Source: Streptomyces lateritius (GTDB lineage: Bacteria; Actinomycetota; Actinomycetes; Streptomycetales; Streptomycetaceae). Taken from it: a stretch of DNA of 64,000 nt. The notes below the pieces were generated by a model, which worked only from the letters and a program-made list of their open reading frames with translations, made no database searches and had not been told where the DNA came from. The stretch is from contig NZ_BMTO01000003.1 in the NCBI RefSeq assembly GCF_014649715.1, forward strand, positions 1 through 64,000. Direction: 5' to 3'. Positions 15,326 to 24,141 of this stretch are shown here, piece after piece; position 1 is the stretch's first letter; each line of letters opens with the position of its first letter. A program made the translations under genes and the position numbers.

Positions 15326-16378
15326 ATGAACGGGACCACGGCACTGGACAAGTGGCGGGCCGTCGCGGCCGCCACCGGCGCGGCCGACCGGGCCGCGGCC
15401 GAGGCGGGGGTACGGCTCGCGTACCGCACGGCCGGACTCGTCGAGCCGGAGCGGGTCGTCTGGGCGGACTCGCCCCGGGCGGCCGTGACGGCCGTACGGG
15501 AACTGACCGACGCCGGACGCTCGGTACGGGACGAGGTGCGCACCCGGCCCTGGGCCGAGGAGCGGCGCCGCGTGCACGACGCGCTCGGCCCGAGCGGCTG
15601 GGCGGAGCTCTGGACGCGTACCGGAGCCCGGCTCTGGGAGACCACCCGGGCGCTGGCGGACCGGATACGGTCCGGAGTCACCGAGGACCTCGCCGACGCG
15701 TCGGACGAGGGCACGGCCGTCCGTCTGGTGCTGCTCGACGCGGTCCTCGGCCAGCACGACGCGGCCTGGCTCGCCGCCTTCGACGGCCGTGACGGGGGCG
15801 ACGGCTACGACGGTCGTGACGGGGGCGAGGGGGGCGGGCGGCTGGCGGGGCTCGCGGCCGTCGCCGAGCACGCGGGCTGGTGGTGGCCGTACGAGAAGGC
15901 CGTCGTGCTCTGCGAGCGCCCCGTCGAGCTGCACCGCGACGAGGCGGGGCGCCTGGACCGGGGTGACGGCCCCGCGCTCGCCTTCCGGGACGGCTTCGCC
16001 CTGTACGCCTGGCGGGGCATGCCCGTGCCGGCGGACTTCCTCGGCGGACTCGGCACGCTCACTCCCGAGCGGATACGCGCGGAGGAGAACGCGGAGCTGC
16101 GTCGCGTGATGCTCGAGTACTACGGATACGACCGCTATCTCGCCGAGTCCGGTGCCCGACCGGTGCACCGGGACGGTACGGGGGTGCTCTGGCGGATCGA
16201 GCTGGTGGACGACGAGGACGTGGCCATGGTGGAGGTGGTCAACGCGACCCCCGAGCCGGACGGCACCTTCCGCACGTACTGGTTGCGGGTGCCGCCGCAG
16301 ACCGAGACCGCGCGGCAGGGGGTGGCCTGGACGTTCGGGCTCGCGGCCGAGGCGTACGAGCCGCTTGTGCAGACCTGA
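15326..16378 (+). CDS. DUF6745-domain protein
   Basis: A 350-residue soluble protein. The recognisable part is the C-terminal domain (about 190-345): WWWPYEKAVVLCERPVELHRD, then GDGPALAFRDGFALYAWRGMPVPADF and a strand-rich end (VPPQTETARQGVAW). A low-complexity Gly/Asp insert rich in GRDGG lies near residues 152-172. No catalytic residues are evident and no function is established. It shares a transcription unit with the preceding 108-residue protein. Confidence 0.82.
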   Translation: MNGTTALDKWRAVAAATGAADRAAAEAGVRLAYRTAGLVEPERVVWADSPRAAVTAVRELTDAGRSVRDEVRTRPWAEERRRVHDALGPSGWAELWTRTGARLWETTRALADRIRSGVTEDLADASDEGTAVRLVLLDAVLGQHDAAWLAAFDGRDGGDGYDGRDGGEGGGRLAGLAAVAEHAGWWWPYEKAVVLCERPVELHRDEAGRLDRGDGPALAFRDGFALYAWRGMPVPADFLGGLGTLTPERIRAEENAELRRVMLEYYGYDRYLAESGARPVHRDGTGVLWRIELVDDEDVAMVEVVNATPEPDGTFRTYWLRVPPQTETARQGVAWTFGLAAEAYEPLVQT

Positions 16379-16477
16379 GCGGGTGACCGGGCAGGAGTGG
16401 CGCGCGGGAGGGGGAGTCCCCGGGTGCTGGGATGTCGGCGCCGGATCTTCCGGCATCCACCGCCGAAGGGACCGCAT

Positions 16478-17320
16478 GTGACGACCCGCCACTTCCCGAC
16501 CGCCCGCGCCGCCCTGCCACCCGTCGCCCGTCCGCCCCGCCGTGCGGTCCGCCGCGCGGTCGCCACGGGCGTGGTGCTCGGAGCGCTGGTGCTCGCCGGA
16601 GCGGGCCCCGCGCTCGCCGCGACCCCCGGAAGCGCCGCGCCCGCCGCCGTCGCCACGACCACACCCGTCCCCGGGGCGGCGCCCGGCGTCGCGGCGGGCA
16701 CGGACCCGACGTCGGCGACGCTCACCGTGACCGGTACCGGCCGGGCCGCCGCCCCGCCCGATCTGGCCATCCTCTCGGTCGGCGTGGAGGTGGCCCGGCC
16801 GACCGCCAAGGAGGCGATGACGGCCCAGCGCACGGCCGCCGAGGCGCTGCTCGCCGCGGTGCGCAAGCAGTCCGTCGCCGACCGGGACATCAGGACCGAC
16901 AGCCTGTCACTCTCGCCGGTCTACACCCAGAGCGCCGGCGGAGAGAGCCGGGTGACGGGTTACCAGGCCGGTCAGACCTTCTCCGTCAAGGTCCGGGACG
17001 TCGGGAAGGCCGGCCAGGTCATCGGGGCCGTCACCGGGGCGACCGGCAACGCGGGCCGGGTGAACAGCGTCACCTTCGACATCGCCGACCCGACCGCCCT
17101 GCGCTCCAAGGCCCGCGAGGCCGCCCACCGGGACGCGTACGAGAAGGCATCCCAGCACGCCAGGCTCAGCGGCCACCGCCTCGGCCGCCTCGTCTCCCTG
17201 ACCGAGGGCGAGAGCCTGCGCCCCGGGGCCGGCATGCCCGCCGACGCGCCGGAGGTACCCCTGGCACCGGGTGAGATCGAGGAGCAGGTGACGGTCACGG
17301 CGGTCTACGAACTGCTGTGA
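16478..17320 (+). CDS. Secreted SIMPL-domain protein
   Basis: A 280-residue exported protein. The signal region has an Arg-rich start, the core VATGVVLGALVLAGAG and a likely ALAA cleavage. An Ala/Pro/Thr stretch is followed by a SIMPL (DUF541) domain from about residue 85: LTVTGTGRAAAPPDLAILSVGVE, the conserved Arg/Ser-rich middle, and GHRLGRLVSLTEG near the end. Such proteins are periplasmic or cell-surface in other bacteria, with no clear enzymatic role. GTG 16478 is selected because GAAGGGA lies 8 bases upstream; the longer frame from 16397 adds a non-signal extension. Confidence 0.9.
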   Translation: MTTRHFPTARAALPPVARPPRRAVRRAVATGVVLGALVLAGAGPALAATPGSAAPAAVATTTPVPGAAPGVAAGTDPTSATLTVTGTGRAAAPPDLAILSVGVEVARPTAKEAMTAQRTAAEALLAAVRKQSVADRDIRTDSLSLSPVYTQSAGGESRVTGYQAGQTFSVKVRDVGKAGQVIGAVTGATGNAGRVNSVTFDIADPTALRSKAREAAHRDAYEKASQHARLSGHRLGRLVSLTEGESLRPGAGMPADAPEVPLAPGEIEEQVTVTAVYELL

Positions 17321-17414
17321 GCCGTGGTCCTCGAAATGAGTCGGACCGGCCGGAGGTCCGGTCGGCCCGCCCAGGTGGCGTGCCGCCGACGGGGCCCGAC
17401 CGCGGCACCGCGGG

Positions 17415-18068
17415 CTATGCGCCGCCGGGGTCGATCGGCCCGGGGCGGGGGGCGGCCGAGGCGGGAGCTTCCTCGGGGGGCAGACCGAGTTCGCGGACGA
17501 GGGCCGCGTCGGCCCACTCCAGCATGGCGGCGCGGGAGAGCGACCCGGCGTAGGACGTCATCTGCACGGCGAGCCCGTCCAGGAAGGCCGTCAGCCGCCA
17601 GGCCGCCGCGGCCGGGTCCTCGCAGGGGAACTCCCCGGCCTTCGTGCCCTCGGCGATCACCTGGGCCAGCGCCGCCTTCCACTGCTGGTCGAGCGCTCCG
17701 GCGACCTCGCGCAGGGCCGGCTCCCGCAGCCCGGCGGCCCAGCCCTCGATCCACAGTCGCCAGCCCTTGGCCTGTCCGGTGGGGGCGTACCAGCGCACGG
17801 CCGCGCGCAGCCGGCGCAGGGCGGTGGTGCGCCGCCCGAGGAGCCGGCGCAGATGGGCGAGGTCGGCCTCGGCGGCGTAGGCGAAGGCCGCGGCGACGAG
17901 CTTCTCCTTGGTCGAGAAGTGGTAGAGCACGAGCGCGTTGCTGACCCCGAGGGCGGCGGCGACGTCGGCGATCCGGACGGCGGCCACTCCCCGGGCCTCG
18001 ATCTGCTCGACGGCGGCCCGCAGCAGTTCCTCTCGCCGCTCCGCCACGCTCAACCGCACTCTCGCCAC
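17415..18068 (-). CDS. TetR-family transcriptional regulator (BetI-like)
   Basis: A 217-residue repressor. The N-terminal HTH covers about residues 8-55 (RREELLRAAVEQIEARGV, then IADVAAALGVSNALVLYHFSTKEKL). The all-helical C-terminal ligand domain has the BetI-type pattern WRLWIEGWAAGLREPALR and WRLTAFLDGLAVQM. It is divergent from the MBL-fold gene. A TetR-like palindrome lies 450 bases upstream of this gene, near the MBL start, so it is the obvious candidate operator. Confidence 0.93.
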   Translation of the reverse strand: MARVRLSVAERREELLRAAVEQIEARGVAAVRIADVAAALGVSNALVLYHFSTKEKLVAAAFAYAAEADLAHLRRLLGRRTTALRRLRAAVRWYAPTGQAKGWRLWIEGWAAGLREPALREVAGALDQQWKAALAQVIAEGTKAGEFPCEDPAAAAWRLTAFLDGLAVQMTSYAGSLSRAAMLEWADAALVRELGLPPEEAPASAAPRPGPIDPGGA

Positions 18069-18518
18069 GGCGGCCAGCCTACACAGAACATGACACGGGC
18101 ATGATCAAACTGCGCGCTCCGGGCGGGGCCGGAGCGTCGGCCCGGAACCCCGCACCCGGAGGCGCGCAGCCCAGGCCACGCGCCTCAGTACCAGTCGCAG
18201 CGCTCGGCGATCTCCGGCACGCCGCTCCTCCACCATGCCGTGCGCCACCGCGTGCGGCATGCCGCCGTCCGCAGCCGCGCGGCGCCGCTCCGCGCTCCGG
18301 CGTCCGGCGCCCCGGGCGCCCCTCCCGTCCGGCGTCCGGCGCCCTCGGCGCCGCCCCCGGGGACGTACCGGACGGCCGGGGTAGTGCAGCGCCTCCTTCA
18401 TGGTCACGCCCCACGCCGGCCCGGCCACCTTCCCCGACATGCACCCCGCACGTACCCGCGGCCCACTGCCGGCCACACCGCGCCTCAGGCGGTCCAGGAC
18501 GAGAACGAGTGGCCGTCG
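18069..18518. other. Intergenic stretch between tetR and the MBL gene
   Basis: No supported gene. The sequence is very GC-rich with Arg/Pro/Ala-biased short frames on both strands, none with a ribosome site or recognisable domain. It may contain a decayed gene; I see nothing identifiable apart from the divergent promoter area at its right end. Confidence 0.5.
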
Positions 18519-18538
18519 TACTGAACGACGGTTCAGTA
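18519..18538. promoter_or_regulatory. TetR-type operator palindrome
   Basis: TACTGAAC (18519-18526) and GTTCAGTA (18531-18538) form a perfect inverted repeat around GACG. It lies 69 bases before the GTG start of the MBL-fold hydrolase, a position suited to repression. The neighbouring TetR regulator is the likely binder (inference). Confidence 0.75.
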
Positions 18539-18606
18539 TCGCCGGTCTCCCCGGCCGTAACCGGCGAGGGCCGCCCATAATGGAGTCCCGACCCTCAGGA
18601 GGCCCC

Positions 18607-19851
18607 GTGACCGGCACCGGCTCCGACCATTCGCTGCGGGCCCGTCTGCGCGCCCGGCGGCCCGAGGCCTTCGGCGCCGACCCGGCGGGCGAGCGTCTGG
18701 AGCGCATCAGGCGCTCGCCGAACTTCGCGGACGGCGTCTTCCAGAACCCCGTGGCGTCCCGGACCGTGCCCTCCGGCTCCGCCGTCGAGCTCGCCAAGGT
18801 CTTCTTCCAGAAGGAGGCGCGGGCGCGCCGAGCGCCCACCGGCACGGTCCCCGTCCACGCCACCACGCTGGCCGACCTCGCCAAGCTCCCCGTCTCCGGA
18901 CTGCGGCTCACCTGGATGGGGCACTCCAGCGTCCTCGTCGAGATCGACGGTCACCGGGTGCTCTTCGATCCCGTGTGGGGAGACCGCTGCTCCCCGTTCT
19001 CCTTCGCGGGACCCAGGCGGCTGCACCCCGTGCCTCTCCCGCTCGCCGCGCTCGGCCCCGTGGACGCCGTCGTGATCTCCCACGACCACTACGACCACCT
19101 CGACCGGCCCACGATCAAGGCGCTGGCCTCGACCGACACGGTCTTCGTGGTGCCGCTCGGCGTCGGCGCCCATCTGGAGCGCTGGGGGGTGTCCCCCTCA
19201 CGCCTGCGCGAGCTGGACTGGAACGAATCCACCGAGATAGGTCAGACGCGGTTCACCGCGACGCCCGCCCGCCACTTCTGCGGCCGGGGTCTGCGCAACC
19301 AGCAGCACACCCTGTGGGCCTCGTGGGTCGTCGCGGGCCCCGAGCACCGTGTGTACCACAGCGGCGACACCGGGTACTTCCCCGGCTTCCGGGAGATCGG
19401 CGCCGAGCACGGACCCTTCGACGCGACCATGATCCAGATCGGGGCGTACAGCGAGTACTGGCCCGAGGGTCATACGGACGCGACGCCGGTTCCCGGAGCG
19501 TGGCCGGACATTCACATGACCCCCGCGGAGGGCGTGGAGGCCCACCTCGATCTGCAGGGACGCAGCCCGCACGGCGTGCTGCTGCCGATCCACTGGGGGA
19601 CCTTCAACCTCGCCTTCCACGCCTGGGCGGAGCCGGGCGAGTGGACGATGGACGCGGCCGTGGGCGCCGGACAGTCCGTCGCGCTCCCCCGGCCGGGCGA
19701 GCCGTTCGAGCCCGAGGGGCTCCTCCCCGTCGACCCCTGGTGGCGGGCGGTGTCCCGGCCCGTCTCCCGCCCCTGGCGCGGCCCGAAGACGCTGACCGTC
19801 GCCGCGGACCCCGCCCCGCGAGGCGACCTCGACCTCGCCGGCGAGCGTTGA
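18607..19851 (+). CDS. MBL-fold metallo-hydrolase (UlaG/NAPE-PLD-like)
   Basis: A 414-residue metallo-beta-lactamase-fold hydrolase. Metal ligands are visible: LTWMGHSS, the HxHxDH motif in ISHDHYDHLD, TPARHFCGRG, YHSGDTGYF and LPIHWGTF. The arrangement resembles N-acyl-phosphatidylethanolamine phospholipase D/UlaG relatives, which act on phospholipids or phosphodiesters; the true substrate is unknown. GTG 18607 is chosen for the AGGAGG just upstream; an in-frame ATG at 18580 is possible. Probably controlled by the TetR regulator via the palindrome upstream. Confidence 0.92.
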   Translation: MTGTGSDHSLRARLRARRPEAFGADPAGERLERIRRSPNFADGVFQNPVASRTVPSGSAVELAKVFFQKEARARRAPTGTVPVHATTLADLAKLPVSGLRLTWMGHSSVLVEIDGHRVLFDPVWGDRCSPFSFAGPRRLHPVPLPLAALGPVDAVVISHDHYDHLDRPTIKALASTDTVFVVPLGVGAHLERWGVSPSRLRELDWNESTEIGQTRFTATPARHFCGRGLRNQQHTLWASWVVAGPEHRVYHSGDTGYFPGFREIGAEHGPFDATMIQIGAYSEYWPEGHTDATPVPGAWPDIHMTPAEGVEAHLDLQGRSPHGVLLPIHWGTFNLAFHAWAEPGEWTMDAAVGAGQSVALPRPGEPFEPEGLLPVDPWWRAVSRPVSRPWRGPKTLTVAADPAPRGDLDLAGER

Positions 19852-19931
19852 GGGATGAGGGATGAGGGGCGAGAGGTCGCCGGGAGCGGTCGGGCGGTGA
19901 CCTGACCGGCACAACCGGACCGGACCTACGG

Positions 19932-19953
19932 CCGTGGGCCCGCGGGCCCACGG
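19932..19953. terminator. Perfect 22-bp palindrome between convergent genes
   Basis: CCGTGGGCCCG followed directly by its reverse complement, 80 bases after the MBL stop and about 70 before the end of the convergent DUF2795 gene. It can serve as a bidirectional terminator, though a loop-free palindrome could also be a binding site. Confidence 0.6.
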
Positions 19954-20021
19954 GCCTCGACCCCTTGACCGGGACCGAGGGCGCGCGGGCCGGTTCCGGG
20001 TATACGGAGCTGCCCAGCCGG

Positions 20022-20225
20022 TCAGCTCTTGCCACCGCTCCCGAAAATGGCCTTCTGTACCTCATCGGGACCGTCGTACCGCTTCGAACCGGAGCTCTGG
20101 AGCTTCTTCACGACGGTGTCCTCGGCGCCGTTGCTCTTGGCCACGGAGACCAGGTCCTCGCCGCTGGCGGGGTACTCGGCACCCTTGAGAGCCTTCTGGA
20201 CATCGATAGGACTGACGTCGGCCAT
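20022..20225 (-). CDS. DUF2795-domain small protein
   Basis: A 67-residue protein starting MADVSPIDVQKALKGAEYP, with the segment ASGEDLVSVAKSNGAEDTVVKKLQ typical of DUF2795. This is a short helical domain common in actinobacteria, function unknown. GAGAGAGG lies upstream of the ATG at 20225; longer frames upstream are not needed. It is transcribed alone. Confidence 0.9.
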   Translation of the reverse strand: MADVSPIDVQKALKGAEYPASGEDLVSVAKSNGAEDTVVKKLQSSGSKRYDGPDEVQKAIFGSGGKS

Positions 20226-20738
20226 GGTGGTGACCTCTCTCCTCGTCCGTGGGAACACCGGTCTCGTGGCCGCTGCCCAGAATCCGGTCGCCGATTCGGC
20301 GGCGGGCCGGGTCCTACGGACGGTCATGGTGACCCGCGCCTCCGAAACCGGGGCTCTCGCGCGTCCAGGGGCCCTCGGGCGCCGTACGGCGCCCTCCGCG
20401 GCGCTCCCCGCCTCGTGCGTCCCGTGCCGGCTCCCGGATCGCGGCAGCGGATTCCGGTCGGGGGTGATTTCCCCGGCGGAGGGTGGCGTACGCCCCCTTC
20501 CGTCCGCTTCCGCTCTCGACGTTCGCATCCTTCGTCGAGTTCCGGCCAAGCGTTCTCGGCCTGTTGGGCAAGGGGCAATACCAGAGTGGGCCGCCCTACG
20601 GGTAAGTTTGCCAACTCCGCACCCCGCCTGAGCGGTTGACGACTACAGTGTGTGGCTGGTGATCATCGGTAGGCTCATCAAACCCACGTAGTACACCCCC
20701 GTAGTACGCCGATTCCTGGGCACGCACCAAGGACACTC
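20226..20738. other. Promoter region between DUF2795 gene and conservon
   Basis: No gene is supported. The stretch must contain the divergent promoters of the DUF2795 gene and of the conservon. TTGACG at 20636 is a possible -35 element for the conservon, but I see no convincing -10. GTAGTAC occurs twice shortly before cvnA (near 20687 and 20700). Confidence 0.5.
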
Positions 20739-22724
20739 ATGTCTCAACTTCGCGCACCCGCCCCGCGGTCCGAACGCCGCGAGGGCGGGCGGCACGGCCG
20801 GTCAGGCGCCCGCTCCGCCCCCAGCGCGGGGACTCCCAACCCCGCACCGCTCTCGACGGAAGCCCGCATACGACCACAACTCCTGCGCACGTCCGTGCTC
20901 CCGGCCATCGCGGTGGCACTCGGCGGCGCCGCCGCCGTCCTCTTCACCCTCCGCTCCACCGGGGCCTCTCCGACCCCCGGCCTCTGGGCCGCGCTGACGG
21001 GCGCCGCGGCCCTGACGGTCGCGTCCGTGACCGCGGCGGCCCTCGGCGCCGACCGGGCCGCCAAGGCGGTCCTCGACCGATGCAACGCCCTGCGCCGCTC
21101 CAGCGCCCGGAGCCAGAGCGAACTGCGCACGGTCGTCGAGCAGCTGCGCAGGGGCGAGGGCCCGCCAGCCCGCCCGGTCGTCCCGCCCGCCACCGCTTCC
21201 GGGGACGAATTCGACCTCCTGTCACAGGAGTTGACCCGCTCGCACGAGGCCGCCGTGGCCGCCGTGGTGCAGGCATCCCGGCTGTCGAGCAGCGTGGGCA
21301 ACGAACAGAAGGTCGAGGTCTTCGTCAACCTCGCCCGCCGTCTGCAGTCCCTCGTGCACCGCGAGATCCAGCTCCTCGACGAGCTGGAGAACGAGGTCGA
21401 GGACCCCGAGCTGCTCAAGGGTCTGTTCCACGTCGACCACCTGGCGACCCGCATCCGCCGCCACGCGGAGAACCTCGCCGTGCTCGGTGGCGCCATCTCC
21501 CGTCGCCAGTGGTCCAATCCCGTCACCATGACGGAGGTGCTCCGCTCGTCCATCGCGGAGGTCGAGCAGTACCCGCGCGTGAAGCTCGTCCCGCCGATCG
21601 ACGGTACCCTCCGGGGCCATGCCGTGGCCGACGTCATCCACCTGCTCGCCGAACTGGTCGAGAACGCGACGCTGTTCTCCGCTCCGCACACCACGGTGCT
21701 GCTGCGCGCCCAGTACGTCACGGCCGGCCTCGCCATCGAGGTCGAGGACCGAGGCCTGGGCATGCCCGTCACCGAGCAGAACAAGATGAACGCGCTGCTC
21801 GCCGACCCCGACCAGGTCAACGTGGCCCACCTGCTGCAGGACGGACGGATCGGACTGTTCGTGGTCTCCGCGCTCGCGCGGCGCCACGGCATCGCCGTAC
21901 GCCTCCAGTCGAACATCTACGGTGGCGTCCAGGCCGTTCTCGTGCTGCCGCAGGGGCTTCTCGGTGCCGACCCGGAGGGGCTCGCGCGCAGCGAGAACCA
22001 GGCCGGAGCTGTGGCCGCGAGCCAGACGGCGCAGGTCCAGGCGGCTCAGGCTCAGGCAGTCCCGCCCCAGCCCCACCCCCAGCCCCACGCGGTCCAGGCC
22101 CCTCAACCTCAGGCCGCTCAGCTCCAGCGGCAGTCCCCCCTCCAGGCGCAGCCTCTCGCGCCGGGAGTCCCGGCGGCACCCGCGGTCCCCGCACCCGCTC
22201 CCGAACGCGTACCGCGGGAGGCCCCGCGGCCGCAGGCCGCTCACGCCCAGGGCCAGGCGCAGGGACCCGGCCACGGTCAGGGACACGGCCCGGGTCAGGC
22301 GCAGGGACCCGGCCACGGTCAGGGACAGGGCCCGGGCCGGGGCCACACGCCCGAGCCCGGCCACCGCCCGGTGACGTACACCCCTTCGTCACCGCCCGCC
22401 CTGCCGCACCAAACGGCGTACTCCGGTGAGTCCTCCCCGGCCACCGCGAGTGCCCGTGCCGGAGGCGCCCCCCTGCCCCCTCAGGCGCCCCCGTCCCCCC
22501 CGGCCCCGCGCGCGGAAGCGCAGAGCCGCCCCCTCCTCCCCAAGCGGCGCGCCCAGGAGCACCTCGTCCCGCAGCTGCGCGACGAGCCCGTGGCCCGCAA
22601 GCCGGAGGAGCACGCCCTGCACGACCCGGGCCTGATGGCCGCGTTCCAGCGCGGCATCGGACTCGCCGAATCCCAACCCTCCCCCCAAGAACCGCTGCGT
22701 CCCGGCGACGCGCACAAGGAGTAG
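20739..22724 (+). CDS. cvnA: Conservon sensor histidine kinase-like ATPase CvnA
   Basis: A 661-residue membrane protein heading a conservon. Two hydrophobic helices (about residues 53-72 and 82-103) anchor it. A coiled region with FHVDHLATRIRRHAENL (His-box-like) and a HATPase_c domain follow, with ELVENATLFS (N box), EDRGLGM (G1) and DGRIGLFVVSALARRHGI (G2). From about residue 425 a long Gln/Pro/Ala- and Gly-rich tail extends to the end and includes a 14-residue tandem repeat. Conservons form membrane GPCR-like complexes with the roadblock, DUF742 and GTPase partners. The signal is unknown. Confidence 0.93.
   Translation: MSQLRAPAPRSERREGGRHGRSGARSAPSAGTPNPAPLSTEARIRPQLLRTSVLPAIAVALGGAAAVLFTLRSTGASPTPGLWAALTGAAALTVASVTAAALGADRAAKAVLDRCNALRRSSARSQSELRTVVEQLRRGEGPPARPVVPPATASGDEFDLLSQELTRSHEAAVAAVVQASRLSSSVGNEQKVEVFVNLARRLQSLVHREIQLLDELENEVEDPELLKGLFHVDHLATRIRRHAENLAVLGGAISRRQWSNPVTMTEVLRSSIAEVEQYPRVKLVPPIDGTLRGHAVADVIHLLAELVENATLFSAPHTTVLLRAQYVTAGLAIEVEDRGLGMPVTEQNKMNALLADPDQVNVAHLLQDGRIGLFVVSALARRHGIAVRLQSNIYGGVQAVLVLPQGLLGADPEGLARSENQAGAVAASQTAQVQAAQAQAVPPQPHPQPHAVQAPQPQAAQLQRQSPLQAQPLAPGVPAAPAVPAPAPERVPREAPRPQAAHAQGQAQGPGHGQGHGPGQAQGPGHGQGQGPGRGHTPEPGHRPVTYTPSSPPALPHQTAYSGESSPATASARAGGAPLPPQAPPSPPAPRAEAQSRPLLPKRRAQEHLVPQLRDEPVARKPEEHALHDPGLMAAFQRGIGLAESQPSPQEPLRPGDAHKE
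22254..22337 (+). repeat. Two 42-bp tandem copies in cvnA tail
   Basis: Copies at 22254-22295 and 22296-22337 differ at two bases and encode QAQGPGHGQGHGPG repeated in frame. They lie in the low-complexity C-terminal tail, a likely site of repeat-length variation. Confidence 0.9.
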
Positions 22725-22731
22725 ATGCACC

Positions 22732-23166
22732 ATGGCGAGCAATGTGCCGAACGGCCATTCCTCGGATCTCGACTGGCTGCTGAGCGGTCTGGTCCAGCGG
22801 GTCCCGTACACCCGCAACGCGGTACTGCTCTCCTCCGACGGCCTGGTCAAATCGGTCCACGGCCTCGACCCCGACGCCGCCGACCACATGGCGGCGCTGG
22901 CCTCCGGCCTGTACTCGCTCGGGCGCAGCGCCGGCGCGCGGTTCGGCGACGGCGGCGAGGTGCGGCAGGTGGTCGTCGAGCTCGACTCCACTCTGCTGTT
23001 CGTCTCCACTGCCGGGTCCGGCACGTGTCTGGCGGTGCTCGCCGGACGCGAGGCCGACGCCGCCGTCCTCGGGTACGAGATGGCGATGCTGGTCAAGAGC
23101 GTGCGACCGTATCTGGTCACGCCCGCCAGACAAGCGGCGGGCGCGGCGGGCAGAACGGGGCAGTGA
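22732..23166 (+). CDS. cvnB: Roadblock/LC7 protein CvnB
   Basis: A 144-residue roadblock/LC7 domain protein: LDWLLSGLVQRVPYTRNAVLLSSDGLVK, then DHMAALASGLYSLGRSAG and MLVKSVRPYLVTPAR. Roadblock proteins modulate the GTPase of the conservon. AAGGAG lies 10 bases before the ATG. The end overlaps the GTG of cvnC. Confidence 0.95.
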   Translation: MASNVPNGHSSDLDWLLSGLVQRVPYTRNAVLLSSDGLVKSVHGLDPDAADHMAALASGLYSLGRSAGARFGDGGEVRQVVVELDSTLLFVSTAGSGTCLAVLAGREADAAVLGYEMAMLVKSVRPYLVTPARQAAGAAGRTGQ

Positions 23167-23540
23167 GCGTGACGTCCCCGCAGGAGGGGCCCTGGCTCGA
23201 CGACGCGGCCGGCCGGCTGATCCGTCCGTACACCGTGAGCGGCGGCCGGACCAAGCCCACCACCGCGCTGGACCTCCTCTCCATGGTGATGGCGACAGGC
23301 TCCTCTCCGCAGCCGCACATGGGTCCCGAGCACAGCGTGGCCCTCGGGCTGTGCGACGGACCCACCTCGGTGGCGGAGATCGCCGCGCACTTACGGCTCC
23401 CGGCGGTCGTCACCAAGGTTCTGCTCTCCGATCTCGTGGACTGCGGGGCGCTCACCGCCCGGGCGCCCCGTTTCCACGCCAACCCAACCGACCGTTCTCT
23501 GCTGGAGGCAGTGCTCGATGGCCTACGACAACGGCTCTGA
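23163..23540 (+). CDS. cvnC: DUF742 protein CvnC
   Basis: A 125-residue DUF742 protein. The start WLDDAAGRLIRPYTVSGGRT and the winged-helix-like segment SVAEIAAHLRLPAVVTKVLLSDLVDCGAL are diagnostic. GTG 23163 overlaps the cvnB stop (GTGA). Its 3' end overlaps cvnD by 23 bases. It acts with CvnB and CvnD in the membrane-associated complex. Confidence 0.94.
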   Translation: MSVTSPQEGPWLDDAAGRLIRPYTVSGGRTKPTTALDLLSMVMATGSSPQPHMGPEHSVALGLCDGPTSVAEIAAHLRLPAVVTKVLLSDLVDCGALTARAPRFHANPTDRSLLEAVLDGLRQRL

Positions 23541-24141
23541 GCGCCACGAGAGCGTGGCGACCGATCCGTTCCCCACCGCGCTCAAGATCCTGGTGGCGGG
23601 CGGCTTCGGCGTGGGCAAGACCACCTTCGTGGGCGCGGTCAGCGAGATCGAACCGCTGAGCACCGAGGAACTGCTGACCCAGGTCAGCGCGGCCACCGAC
23701 AGCCTGGAGGGCGTGGAGTCCAAGACCACGACCACGGTCGCGATGGACTTCGGGCGCATCACCCTCGACGACCGCCATGTGCTGTACCTCTTCGGCACAC
23801 CGGGCCAGGAGCGCTTCTGGTTCATGTGGGACGAGCTCTCCGAGGGTGCGCTCGGAGCGGTCGTCCTCGCCGACACCCGCCGCCTGCAGGACTGTTTCTC
23901 CGCGGTCGACTTCTTCGAACGGCGGGGCATCGGATTCGTCGTGGCCGTCAACGAGTTCGACGGTGCCTACCGCTACGAGCCCGACGAGGTGCGGGCCGCG
24001 CTCGACCTCAGGCCCGAGGTGCCGGTCGTGCTCTGCGACGCCCGGATCTCCAGCGCCGGCATCCGCACCCTGCTCACCCTCGTCCAGCATCTGCTCACCA
24101 CCATCCCGGCCCCCGTGCCGAGCTACGGAGCACCGACATGA
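23518..24141 (+). CDS. cvnD: Conservon small GTPase CvnD
   Basis: A 207-residue Ras-like/MglA-related GTPase. P-loop GGFGVGKTT (about residues 28-36), switch region with TTTTVAMDFGRI, G3 motif FGTPGQERF, and NEFDGA in place of NKxD. The gene starts inside the end of cvnC and its stop overlaps the ATG of the GAF protein. It is the output GTPase of the conservon. Confidence 0.95.
   Translation: MAYDNGSERHESVATDPFPTALKILVAGGFGVGKTTFVGAVSEIEPLSTEELLTQVSAATDSLEGVESKTTTTVAMDFGRITLDDRHVLYLFGTPGQERFWFMWDELSEGALGAVVLADTRRLQDCFSAVDFFERRGIGFVVAVNEFDGAYRYEPDEVRAALDLRPEVPVVLCDARISSAGIRTLLTLVQHLLTTIPAPVPSYGAPT

Noticed and set aside
18101-18580. A 159-residue plus-strand gene between tetR and the MBL hydrolase
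   Set aside because: The product is Arg/Pro/Ala-biased with no domain, has no ribosome site, and runs across the operator.
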